DNA of 64,000 nucleotides, taken from Argopecten irradians (Eukaryota; Mollusca; Bivalvia; Pectinida; Pectinidae). The first letter of the stretch is position 1. Each line of letters starts with the position of its first letter. The position numbers were made by a program, and so were the translations under genes. Under the pieces are notes generated by a model. The model saw only the letters and a list, made by a program, of their open reading frames with translations, was not told the DNA's origin and searched no databases. The DNA is taken from positions 16,425,765 through 16,489,764 of the forward strand of contig NC_091137.1 in NCBI RefSeq assembly GCF_041381155.1. Reading direction: 5' to 3'. This document shows positions 51,001 to 59,567 of this stretch, in pieces.

Positions 51001-53756
51001 TATAGTATACAGGTACCACAGGTATAGTATACAGGTACCACAGGTATAGTATACAGGTACCACAGGTATAGTATACAGGTACCACAGGTATAGTATACAG
51101 GTACCACAGGTATAGTATACAGGTACCACAGGTATAGTATACAGGTACCACAGGTATAGTATACGGTACACAGGTATAGATATACAGGTACCACAGGTAT
51201 AGTATACAGGTACCACAGGTATAGTATACAGGTACCACAGGTATAGTATACAGGTACCACAGGTATAGTATACAGGTACCACAGGTATAGTATACAGGTA
51301 ACACAGGTATAGTATACAGGTACCACAGGTATAGTATACAGGTACCACAGGTATAGTATACAGGTACCACAGGTATAGTATACAGGTACCACAGGTATAG
51401 TATACAGGTACCACAGGTATAGTATACAGGTACCACAGGTATAGTATACAGGTACCACAGGTATGGTATACAGGTACCACAGGTATAGTATACAGGTACC
51501 ACAGGTATGGTATACAGGTACCACAGGTATAGTATACAGGTACCACAGGTATAGTATACAGGTACCACAGGTATAGTATACAGGTATCACAGGTATAGTA
51601 TACAGGTACCACAGGTATAGTATACAGGTACCACAGGTATAGTATACAGGTACCACAGGTAAGGTAACCACAGGTATGGTATACAGGTACCCACAGGTAT
51701 AGTATACAGGTACCACAGGTATAGTATACAGGTACCACAGGTATGGTATACAGGTACCACAGGTATAGTATACAGGTACCACAGTTATAGTATACAGGTA
51801 CCACAGGTATAGTATACAGGTAGCAAAGGTATGGTATACCGGTACCACAGGTATAGTATACAGGTAACAAAGGTATGGTATATAGGCACCACAGGTATAG
51901 TATACAGGTACCACAGGTATAGTATACAGGTACCACAGGTATAGTATACAGGTACCACAGGTATAGTATACAGGTACCACAGGTATAGTATACAGGTAAC
52001 ACAGGTATAGTATACAGGTACCACAGGTATAGTATACAGGTACCACAGGTATAGTATACAGGTACCACAGGTATGGTATACAGGTACCACAGGTATAGTA
52101 TACAGGTACCACAGGTATAGTATACAGGTAACACAGGTATGTATACAGGTACCACAGGTATAGTATACAGGTACCACAGGTATGGTATACAGGTACCACA
52201 GGTATGGTATACAGGTACCACAGGTATAGTATACAGGTACCACAGGTATAGTATACAGGTACCACAGGTATGGTATACAGGTACCACAGGTATAGTATAC
52301 AGGTAACAAAGGTATGGTATACAGGTACCACAGGTATGGTATACAGGTACCACAGGTATGGTAGGTACCAGGTAACCACAGGTATGGTATACAGGTACCA
52401 CAGGTATGGTATACAGGTACCACAGTTGTATACAGGTACACAGGTATAGTATACAGGTACCACAGTATAGTATACAGGTACCACAGGTATATTATACAGG
52501 TACCACAGGTATAGTATACAGGTACCACAGGTATAGTATACAGGTACCACAGGTATAGTATACAGGTAACACAGGTATAGTATACAGGTACCACAGGTAT
52601 AGTATACAGGTACCACAGGTATAGTATACAGGTACCACAGGTATAGTATACAGGTACCACAGGTATAGTATACAGGTAACACAGGTATAGTATACAGGAA
52701 CCACAGGTATAGTATACAGGAACAATAGTATACAGGTAACACAGGTATAGTATACAGGTAACACAGGTATTGTATACAGGTAACACAGGTATAGTATACA
52801 GGTACCACAGGTATAGTATACGGGTACCATAGGTATGGTATACAGGTAACACAGTTATGGTATACAGGTAACAAAGGTTAGGTATACAGGTACGACAGGT
52901 ATGGTATACAGGTACCACAGGTATGGTATACAGGTACCACAGGTATGGTATACAGGTACCACAGGTATAGTATACAGGTACCACAGGTATAGTATACAGG
53001 TAACAAAGGTATGGTATACAGGGACGACAGGTATAGTATACAGGTACCACAGGTATAGTATACAGGTAACACAGGTATATTATACAGGTACCACAGGTAT
53101 AGTATACAGGTATCACAGGTATAGTAAACAGGTAAAACAGGTATAATATACAGGTACCACAGGTATAGTATACAGGTACCACAGGTATAGTATACAGGTA
53201 CCACAGGTATAGTATACAGGTACCACAGGTATAGTATACAGGTACCACAGGTATAGTATACAGGTACCACAGGTATAGTATACAGGTAACACAGGTATAG
53301 TATACAGGTACCACAGGTAAAGTATACAGGTACCACAGGTATGGTATACAGGTATCACAGGTATGGTTTACAGGTACCAAAGGTGTAGTATACGGGTACA
53401 TGTGAATCATATACATGCACCTGTATCACGTGTGTATTCTCAAATCGTTTGTTGACATGATGGAATTTGGTGTAAATTGAGGTGATATGATGTGAAGTTA
53501 GATGTTGACAATGATAATAGACATAGATACTCGTGTAGAGGGCTTGATTATTATACACCCCTACTTCGGCCCATATCTATTGTTTAAAACAAGGAATTAA
53601 ATCCCCAAACAATGGGAGTCGATAAACTTACTTGTATTGCCAGGTAGGGGGTCCCGGAATATAGACATTGACATCCTTCTTAAATTTCCCCGACCCCCAT
53701 TCCTTTGGCACCACGGGGTCGTGTTCCACATTCGGGAATAACTGGATGGAAGTCAT
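39018..53756 (-). CDS. SPMIP4: C7orf31/SPMIP4-like sperm microtubule inner protein, 9 coding exons, complete
   Basis: Mammalian SPMIP4 (C7orf31) is a centrosome and sperm-axoneme protein inside doublet microtubules; the same role here is inferred. Coding exons in minus order: 53756-53632, 44571-44500, 44047-44018, 43614-43424, 42694-42606, 42361-42101, 41870-41743, 41349-41040 and 40286-39018. They sum to 2475 nt (824 aa plus TGA), every phase agrees and donors are mostly gtaagt. Residues 42-260 fit the family as I remember it: GEPIDQFYTLTKLKLSN, AEHPYSSHMPRYALFPKF, FFPIPPKTVAPN, LRNVERNQWHTTYDLNHTGL and GPANPLKLDN. The last exon (residues 403-824) makes it much longer than the roughly 590-aa human protein. 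It is charged, with a short helix-forming run near residue 680 (LTEEREMERQMEKKE) and a KEN-box-like KENIPP near 645. Residue 1 is the first ATG in a strong MTSIQLFP start; intron 1 is 9.06 kb and holds the 22-bp array. Confidence 0.82.
40592..40735. repeat. Short tandem repeat, about 38 bp, 3-4 copies
   Basis: AAGAAGTTTAATTTTATCAT followed by TGGTGTCTAACTAAGTTA, repeated in SPMIP4 intron 8. Confidence 0.8.
40794..40967. repeat. Mariner-type MITE (CAGTAAAACCTGCCTTAGC end)
   Basis: Left end CAGTAAAACCTGCCTTAGC; the right end GACAGGTTTAATTGTA is its imperfect inverse. A short relative lies at 8753-8837. A very widespread animal repeat type. Confidence 0.65.
42951..43345. repeat. Bivalve-type dispersed repeat (ACAAGAGATCCCAGAGG)
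   Basis: In SPMIP4 intron 4. Starts ACAAGAGATCCCAGAGG, followed by GCGCCCACCAAAGAATGATC. It contains a fresh 31-bp tandem duplication near 43191-43252 (CAAGGCTCTAGGGGAGCCTA twice). I recognise the opening as common in bivalve genomes. Confidence 0.5.
43761..43862. repeat. Bivalve-type dispersed repeat (AACAAGAGGCCCAGAAGGCC) with terminal hairpin
   Basis: In SPMIP4 intron 3. Starts AACAAGAGGCCCAGAAGGCC; ends in the hairpin TTTAGCTCACC and GGTGAGCTAAA at 43826-43856. One of the commonest short repeats I associate with bivalves. Confidence 0.6.
45131..45374. repeat. Two-copy direct repeat of about 120 bp beside the 22-bp array
   Basis: The segment starting TTTGGTATAGTTCCC and ending TCATGTGATGTAC occurs twice (45131-45245 and 45250-45372). 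Each copy itself holds GGTATAGT twice at about a 20-bp step. The block touches the start of the 22-bp array, which shares CAGGTATAGT. Confidence 0.75.
45375..53395. repeat. 22-bp minisatellite filling SPMIP4 intron 1, about 8.0 kb
   Basis: About 360 copies of a 22-bp unit that on the plus strand is GGTATAGTATACA followed by GGTACCACA. Variants are GGTATGG, GGTAACACA, single-base deletions and short truncations. The interior (about 46.3-51.6 kb) is very uniform; both ends are more divergent. On the minus strand the unit has no AG, GA or AA, hence no stop codon in any frame, which explains the very long minus-strand open frames (up to 1844 codons). They are not genes. Confidence 0.97.
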
Positions 53757-55007
53757 TATTCCAACATCCGAGAACCTTACCCTCAATAAGTTCAGGGTAC
53801 CGCTATACACAGTATCTCAGCCCTAGTCTAGTCGTTGCTAGGGTCCTATTTGTATGCTAATGTTACGTTTGTCATTTGGAACCCTTCAGGTATTATGCTA
53901 CTACTTAAGGTAATTATCGATCGGGGTAGCTTCCGAATGCCAGTCCGTACCTGAACGTTCGACTGACTGGGTGCGAAGTCGCGCGCCACTGAACGTAAAG
54001 GAGAACAAAACAAGCTTTGTTGTTCGCACGATCTCAGAATGAATGCATCATAAACCTCTTTATGCAAATCACGCTGAGGTAAAGTCTCGTTGAAAAATAA
54101 CAAACTGTTAAATTTCAATAATGATGCTACATGAAACGATGATATTTGAAAACAAATACGCATAGATTAATATTGATTGTATATATGCAAGCTAACCATA
54201 CACGAATTACAAGTACCCGTGGGATTTAGCGGCTTTTAAATTATAAATGGTAAAACTTGACAAGGCTGCACGGCGGTCTGTGTAACACATACACTATTTT
54301 ACTTAGACTAAAAAGCCAATATGTTTTTGATTCGTCAGAAGAGATTGCTCTAGGTACATATCATAAATGGGATGTTTTATCCATGCGTCGGATTTTAAAA
54401 GTAATGTGAATTATGCGATTGTGTATTTTAATAACCTTCGTTCTGAATTTTAATTAGTACCTTAAGAGGATATACCTGTGATTGATCAGCTGTATAAACG
54501 TTACATTTTGTTGTTGATCTTCTTAATAGGTTGATTTTGACGTAGGCGGGTGTTATTCACTCGCTCTCTCGACTTCATATCACCTTCCCTTATAAAACAT
54601 GAACAATTCGTCGTATTTTGGGTACAAATAGTGAAACATGCGAGTGGTGAAAATAACATGTTACGGTAAAAGGTAAACCTGTACCACCGTTGAGAAATGC
54701 CAGAATTAAATCTCCCTGAATCCTTAAAAAAATCTCTGTTTCACGTCGTGTATACAACACATAGAAAAGGCCATATCAACGGGAGTACTGTTACAACAAA
54801 AAACAAGGGATTACGGAATAAAGGAATACCATAATGGAAACATATGGGACAATGTGTTACTTAGTTATCTTACATAACCGATCACTTATTACTGTTAGGA
54901 AAATAGAACCTGACTGAAGTCCATTTAATAATCTCACAGGGTTCACAATTTTCTGTTAAAAAGCTATTATAATGGGGTTTTTTTTATATATGAATAGATG
55001 GTAACTA
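53757..55007. other. Upstream flank of the SPMIP4-like gene
   Basis: Contains the presumed promoter on the minus strand. An RFX half-site-like CTAGCAAC is present about 80 bp before the ATG (plus 53832-53841, GTTGCTAGG). A 105-codon minus-strand frame at 53846-54163 has no recognisable features. Nothing else is supported. Confidence 0.35.
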
Positions 55008-55712
55008 AGCGAACACGAGATATCCACACCCCTTACCCTTATCCCCACCCCTACCACAGCCATTCTCTCCATATCTAGGATGACTGAGCGAACACGAGAT
55101 ATCCACACCCCTTACCCTTATCCCCACCCCTACCACAGCCATTCTCTCCATATCTAGGATGACTGAGCGAACACGAGATATCCATACCCCTAACCCCCAC
55201 CCCAACCCCTACCCCAGCCATTCTCTCCATATCTAGGATGACTGAGCGAACACGAGATATCCACACCCCTTACCCTTATCCCCACCCCTACCACAGCCAT
55301 TCTCTCCATATCTAGGATGACTGAGCGAACACGAGATATCCATACCCCTAACCCCCACCCCAACCCCTACCCCAGTCATTCTCTCCATATCTAGGATGAC
55401 TGAGCGAACACGAGATATCCATACCCCTAACCCCCACCCCAACCCCTACCCCAGCCATTCTCTCCATATCTAGGATGACTGAGCGAACACGAGATATCCA
55501 TACCCCTAACCCCCACCCCCAACCCCTACCCCAGTCATTCTCTCCATATCTAGGATGACTGAGCGAACACGAGATATCCATACCCCTAACCCCCCCCCAA
55601 CCCCTACCCCAGCCATTCTCTCCATATCTAGGATGACTGAGCGAACACGAGATATCCATACCCCTAACCCCCACCCCAACCCCTACCCCAGCCATTCTCT
55701 CCATATCTAGGA
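55008..55712. repeat. 79-bp minisatellite with C-rich/G-quadruplex core
   Basis: About nine copies of a 77-79-bp unit: GAGCGAACACGAGATATCCA, a C-rich block with CCCCTAACCCCCACCCC and CAACCCCTACCCC, then CCATTCTCTCCATATCTAGG. Two sub-types of the C-rich block alternate (CTTACCCTTATCCCC and CTAACCCCCACCCC). The minus strand has runs of G4 or G5 suited to quadruplex folding. Confidence 0.95.
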
Positions 55713-55809
55713 TGAATCAAAGCATACTTTCGCGTTTTATTTTTGTACGGCAGTCAAACAACAATAAGGACAAAATGAGATCACTGCATAAGCAAACACC
55801 AACAAAATA

Positions 55810-56155
55810 TTTAAAATTGTTCCACTGCAGACAGAGCATAAACTATACTCATCATTTGAACAATATTTGGTGTTTATGCATGTAAATGTACGTCTAATTA
55901 ACACAAAAAATAATATTTTAAATTTTGTCGTGCTTTTGCTGGATGTGCAATCAGTACTTCATTCCATGGTGTCATGGACTTTTTTTTCGGCAATTAACTA
56001 TTTTAAATATAATCTCCTAATGGTTCACGTCTTAAACTGACAATGGAAGTTAAAAAGCATACATTTGAAATTAAAACAAAATAATGATTTTGTTTTTCAA
56101 AAATTGTTTCTGAAACGTCCCAAGTTAAAATTGTTTCTGAAACGTCCCCAGTTAT
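55810..56155. repeat. Degenerate relative of the 34621 MITE plus a 27-bp duplication
   Basis: TTCCACTGCAGACAGAGCATAAAC, then CATCATTTGAACAAT and GTCTAATTAACACAAAAAAT, match 34621-34987 in order. The right end is lost. Near 56103-56155, TTGTTTCTGAAACGTCCC occurs twice in tandem. Confidence 0.6.
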
Positions 56156-56180
56156 AACAGTGTCGTTACCAAGGAAGTGG

Positions 56181-56262
56181 CAGCCATTTTTCTTTTTGAT
56201 CTGCTTAGTTACCTACACTGGCCAACTCCCTATATAAAGCACGGGACTTGACACACGTGCGT
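56181..56262 (-). promoter_or_regulatory. TATA-box module, minus strand (paired with 59416-59500)
   Basis: Reading the minus strand: CACACGTG-type box near 56258-56250, TTTATATA at 56238-56231 and an ATG (ATGGCTGCC) at 56187, after an A-rich leader. The following frame is only 11 codons. The module is homologous to the plus-strand one at 59.4 kb. Confidence 0.5.
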
Positions 56263-56944
56263 TACACATGCCCCGATATTGCAAATAACAATATAAAACT
56301 GAAAATAAACACTGTAATCGCGTGACCAGGTTTCTCAGCTAAATCCAAAAATATGTCCAAAACGAGCTAATAAAACACTTCAATATACACTAGGTTTTAC
56401 GCGTACATGAACATCGACACGTGCGTGTCCTTGGTAGTTGTCGCTTATTCGGGACAAGGAGTCACGAGCACATAGCCAGTCGAGTACATCGGTTACGATA
56501 CGTGGAGATATGTAGACGGTTTATTATTTGTATTTTGATGCTGTAAAACAGCACTCATAGGTACGCTCGTCAAGCCTGAGCACATCAAAACAATAATAAC
56601 AATCCGCGATGAATATTAAATGCTTATTTGTTAATTTCATACCCTAATTGAGATGGTATAAAATAATAAATCACTTATGTACAATAATTGTCACAACGAA
56701 AATCGATGTTTACAATTACGCAATAAGTTATGTTTTCCTATGTTTACTTTGAACTATTTTGTTTTAATCTTCGCTTAGTTATTGTGTATTCCCAAAAATC
56801 ACACACAATGCCTCCGCAGTAGATTTTCTTAGTTTATCTATCCATTTGACTGGTACAAAATGGATGCTAAAAATGATGATAAATTACATTTTTTTCAATG
56901 ATTTATACGAAAAAGAAGATTTAAATGTGTTTGCTAAAGGCTTT

Positions 56945-57265
56945 TATTTGGTTGACGTTGCGAACTATATCTGATCGAATCACTACGCTCTCATCCATCT
57001 AGAGATGTGGAAGCTCGAGTTGTCTCCCTTTAAACGTCATTGCAATAGGCCTAACAGTTACCTTTTAATCATGCATGTAGAAATTATACATGAGGTATCA
57101 ATCTCTAGTCAACATTAATACCATTTTTTTTCTTAAAACATGTACGACCATAATACTGCTATATTACTGTAGTAAACCAAACTATATTTGATGAAATTAC
57201 CATACTTCCACTTAGAGATGTGAAAGCTCGAGTTGCCTCCCTTGAAACGTCATTGCTATTATCAC
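56945..57265. repeat. Local direct duplication, about 215 bp apart
   Basis: GATGTGGAAGCTCGAGTTG with CTCCCTTTAAACGTCATTGC (near 57003) recurs as GATGTGAAAGCTCGAGTTG with CTCCCTTGAAACGTCATTGC (near 57220), preceded in both by an ACTATAT(C/T)TGAT segment. Confidence 0.65.
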
Positions 57266-57783
57266 TTGCTGAAGCTGTGTTTCATTACATCAAAGGATTG
57301 TTGTAATAGGTAACCAAATTATGACTTTTTATCTGTATCTGGCCATGATTAATAAGTCAAATGTCGGCAAAGCAAAGTGATACACATGCAAGCAGCCATG
57401 CTGGTCTTTCTAACAAGGAAATCAATACATAATCCGAAAATCGTAATATTTCTCTTGTTATTAAATGGATATTAATTAAATTATTCTCTTTACTTTTAAA
57501 GAGACATTGATGAAATTGATAATTTCAGTAATTAATATGTGTATATAGAATTGATTAATTACTTATAAAACAAAATGGCACTCAGATTTTTATCAGATTT
57601 ATTGGTTTAAAAACAAATCTACTTATTTCAGAAATAAGAAATTTGAATATATAAAATATATTCTAGTCATTTCAGGAAAAAAATCTATTTAACTTGTGTT
57701 TGTTGAATCAATAAATAATAAATATTTTTTGTTTAACTCAAAATTTCAATATTGTATATATATATAATGTATTACAACCAGAG

Positions 57784-58030
57784 GGATCTGAGAATTAGTT
57801 ACAGATAATATGGACCCACCAGAGTGCGTTAAGACCATGTTTAGACGTTTTAGAGGTCTAGATCAAACACGATAAAAATCATATTCTACATGGTACTATA
57901 TACGTATAAAGTACCATGTAGAATATGATTTTTATCGCTTTTTCATCTAGACTTCTAAAACGTCTAAACATGGTCTTACGGCACTCACGTGAGTCCATGA
58001 TTATATTATCTGTAACTAATTCTCAGATCC
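57784..58030. repeat. 247-bp foldback
   Basis: The arms run from GGATCTGAGAATTAGTTACA inward to TACATGGTAC, and from GTACCATGTA outward to TAACTAATTCTCAGATCC, around a short AT-rich centre (near 57895-57910). Pairing includes GACCATGTTTAGACGTTTTA and its inverse. Confidence 0.9.
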
Positions 58031-58113
58031 ATGTGACTACATCATGTTAACTAAATTTAATATAAATGTCAAACCAATTTCTATATTCCTTTGTTTGAGT
58101 CCTTCATTCACAG

Positions 58114-58239
58114 CATCTATGAATGGCCTTGGCACTTTGATTATTCACTTGAGTGAATTTTATTTTCACAAACATGTAAATGACAGCTTAGAGGAGATGA
58201 CGTGTTTGTTGCTAAAACAAGCTCCATACAGCTTTACAG
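58114..58239 (+). other. Possible orphan coding exon (126 bp) between two palindromes
   Basis: Acceptor ccttcattcacag and donor ACAG|gtaaggg enclose 42 codons open in one frame, phase 1 in and phase 1 out. The translation includes LGTLIIHLSEFYFHKHVNDS and EEMTCLLLKQAPYSFT; I do not recognise it. It may be a captured or relic exon; no partner exons were found. Confidence 0.25.
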
Positions 58240-58273
58240 GTAAGGGTTTTGTTAACGAATTAGTAGGTGATAC

Positions 58274-59304
58274 CACAGGTGTTCGTTTCTAATATAAGTA
58301 TAAGTATAATACTGGGTCAAGGTCTATAACTCGGCCGGCCATATAACACTACCCAATTTCAGAAAAAGTATGATTATTAACCAACCGTATAGAATATAAT
58401 AATAGGAATACTCTCAATCGACAGCCAGATAATTTATCTTTATTTTGGTATATGATACAATATATATCATGCCGTGTAATGTCACTAGGTATCCAAAAAC
58501 ATCGGAAAACAGCCAGATTTCAACTGGTCGGACACTGGTGTCCTCCGATGAACACGCCAGGGCTCTAATGGGTAGCTCAAAAACCACTGCATGTCAACAC
58601 TTCAGCGTCATAAGAATGAAAGTTTGGTAGAAAACAAACTTACCGGTTAGTAAATCCCTGGATAAATACCATCCATTTGCCTAACGTAGCCCTTTGAAAT
58701 TTCCGATTGAAAAAAATTATGTCTCTAGCCGCCATGTAAGTATGTGTGCAGTAGATTTGTTTTGTCGGCGTTGATTGGCTCTCGAAAATTAATTGACCAA
58801 TCAACGCCGAGAAAACAAATGTACTACACACATATCAACATGACGGCTAGAGACACACATTTTTTCAATCGGAAATTTCAAAAGGCTGTATTGCGCAAAT
58901 GGATGGTACATAGATAAACACTAACATACCGGTAAGTTTGTTTTTTACCAAACTTTAATTCCTATGAAGCTGAAGTGTTGACATGCAGTGGTTTTTGAAC
59001 TACCCATTAGAGCCCTAGCGTGTTTATCGGAGGACACCAGTGTCCGACCAGTTGAAATCTGGCTGTTTTCCGATGTTTCTGGATACCTAGTGACATTTAT
59101 ACGGCATGATATATATTGTATCATATACCAAATTAAAGATAAATTATCTGGCTGTCGATTGAGAGTATTTCTATTATTATATCCTATACGGTTGGATAAT
59201 AATCATACTTTTTCTGAAATTGGGTAGTGTTATATGGCCGGCCGAGTTATAGACCTTGACCCAGTATTATACTTATACTTATATATTAGAAACGAACACC
59301 TGTG
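58274..59304. mobile_element. 1031-bp near-perfect palindrome element with an 8-bp target duplication
   Basis: Starts CACAGGTGTTCGTTTC and ends GAAACGAACACCTGTG, flanked by GGTGATAC on both sides (58266-58273 and 59305-59312). The two roughly 500-bp arms are inverse copies nearly throughout, for example GGTCAAGGTCTATAACTCGG near 58317 against CCGAGTTATAGACCTTGACC near 59243. The centre is a tight stem, GTCGGCGTTGATTGG and CCAATCAACGCCGA, near 58789. No transposase. The 8-bp duplication fits hAT or P-type movers, which is inference. Confidence 0.93.
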
Positions 59305-59415
59305 GGTGATACATAGTGGACAACTGCTAGGTGTTTATGTACTTGTATAGACTGGGCCCACGTGTGTATCAATTGAAGAGTTTAACGCACCGTCACGTAA
59401 TCGTTTCAGGGTACG

Positions 59416-59500
59416 CGCACACGTGTGTCGTTTCACGCGCTTTATATAGGGGTCGGTGAGCATACCGGAATAAAGTAGCAAAAAAACAAAAATGGCTGAC
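59416..59500 (+). promoter_or_regulatory. TATA-box module, plus strand, with a short ATG frame
   Basis: CACACGTGTG palindrome (59418-59427), TATATA (59443-59448), A-rich leader, then ATG at 59492 opening a 25-codon frame (MADFDSGMSHKRFLKYK and on). The inverse module lies at 56181-56262. It could be the start of an unknown gene or part of a repeat family; both copies keep the same spacing (44-49 bp from TATA to ATG). Confidence 0.5.
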
Positions 59501-59567
59501 TTCGACAGTGGGATGTCTCATAAACGGTTCTTGAAATACAAGTGTACTTATTTTTTTAATCTCAATT

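Noticed and set aside
45288-52874. Very long minus-strand open frames (up to 1844 codons) with VPVYYTCGTCILYLW-type repeats
   Set aside because: They are the 22-bp satellite read in all three frames. The unit's minus strand lacks AA, AG and GA, so no stop can arise. No start context and no unique protein sequence; they lie inside an intron of the SPMIP4-like gene.
53846-54163. 105-codon minus-strand frame upstream of SPMIP4
   Set aside because: No recognisable domain, and it contains the likely 5' flank; splice sites joining it in frame to the MTSIQLFP exon were not seen.
55005-55704. Minus-strand frames with GVGVGVRGMDISCSLSHPRYGE repeats
   Set aside because: Translation of the 79-bp minisatellite; composition follows the G-rich repeat and there is no unique sequence.
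55008-55712. Interstitial telomere repeat
   Set aside because: TTAGGGG-like blocks occur, but inside a 79-bp unit with unrelated sequence; there is no run of TTAGGG.
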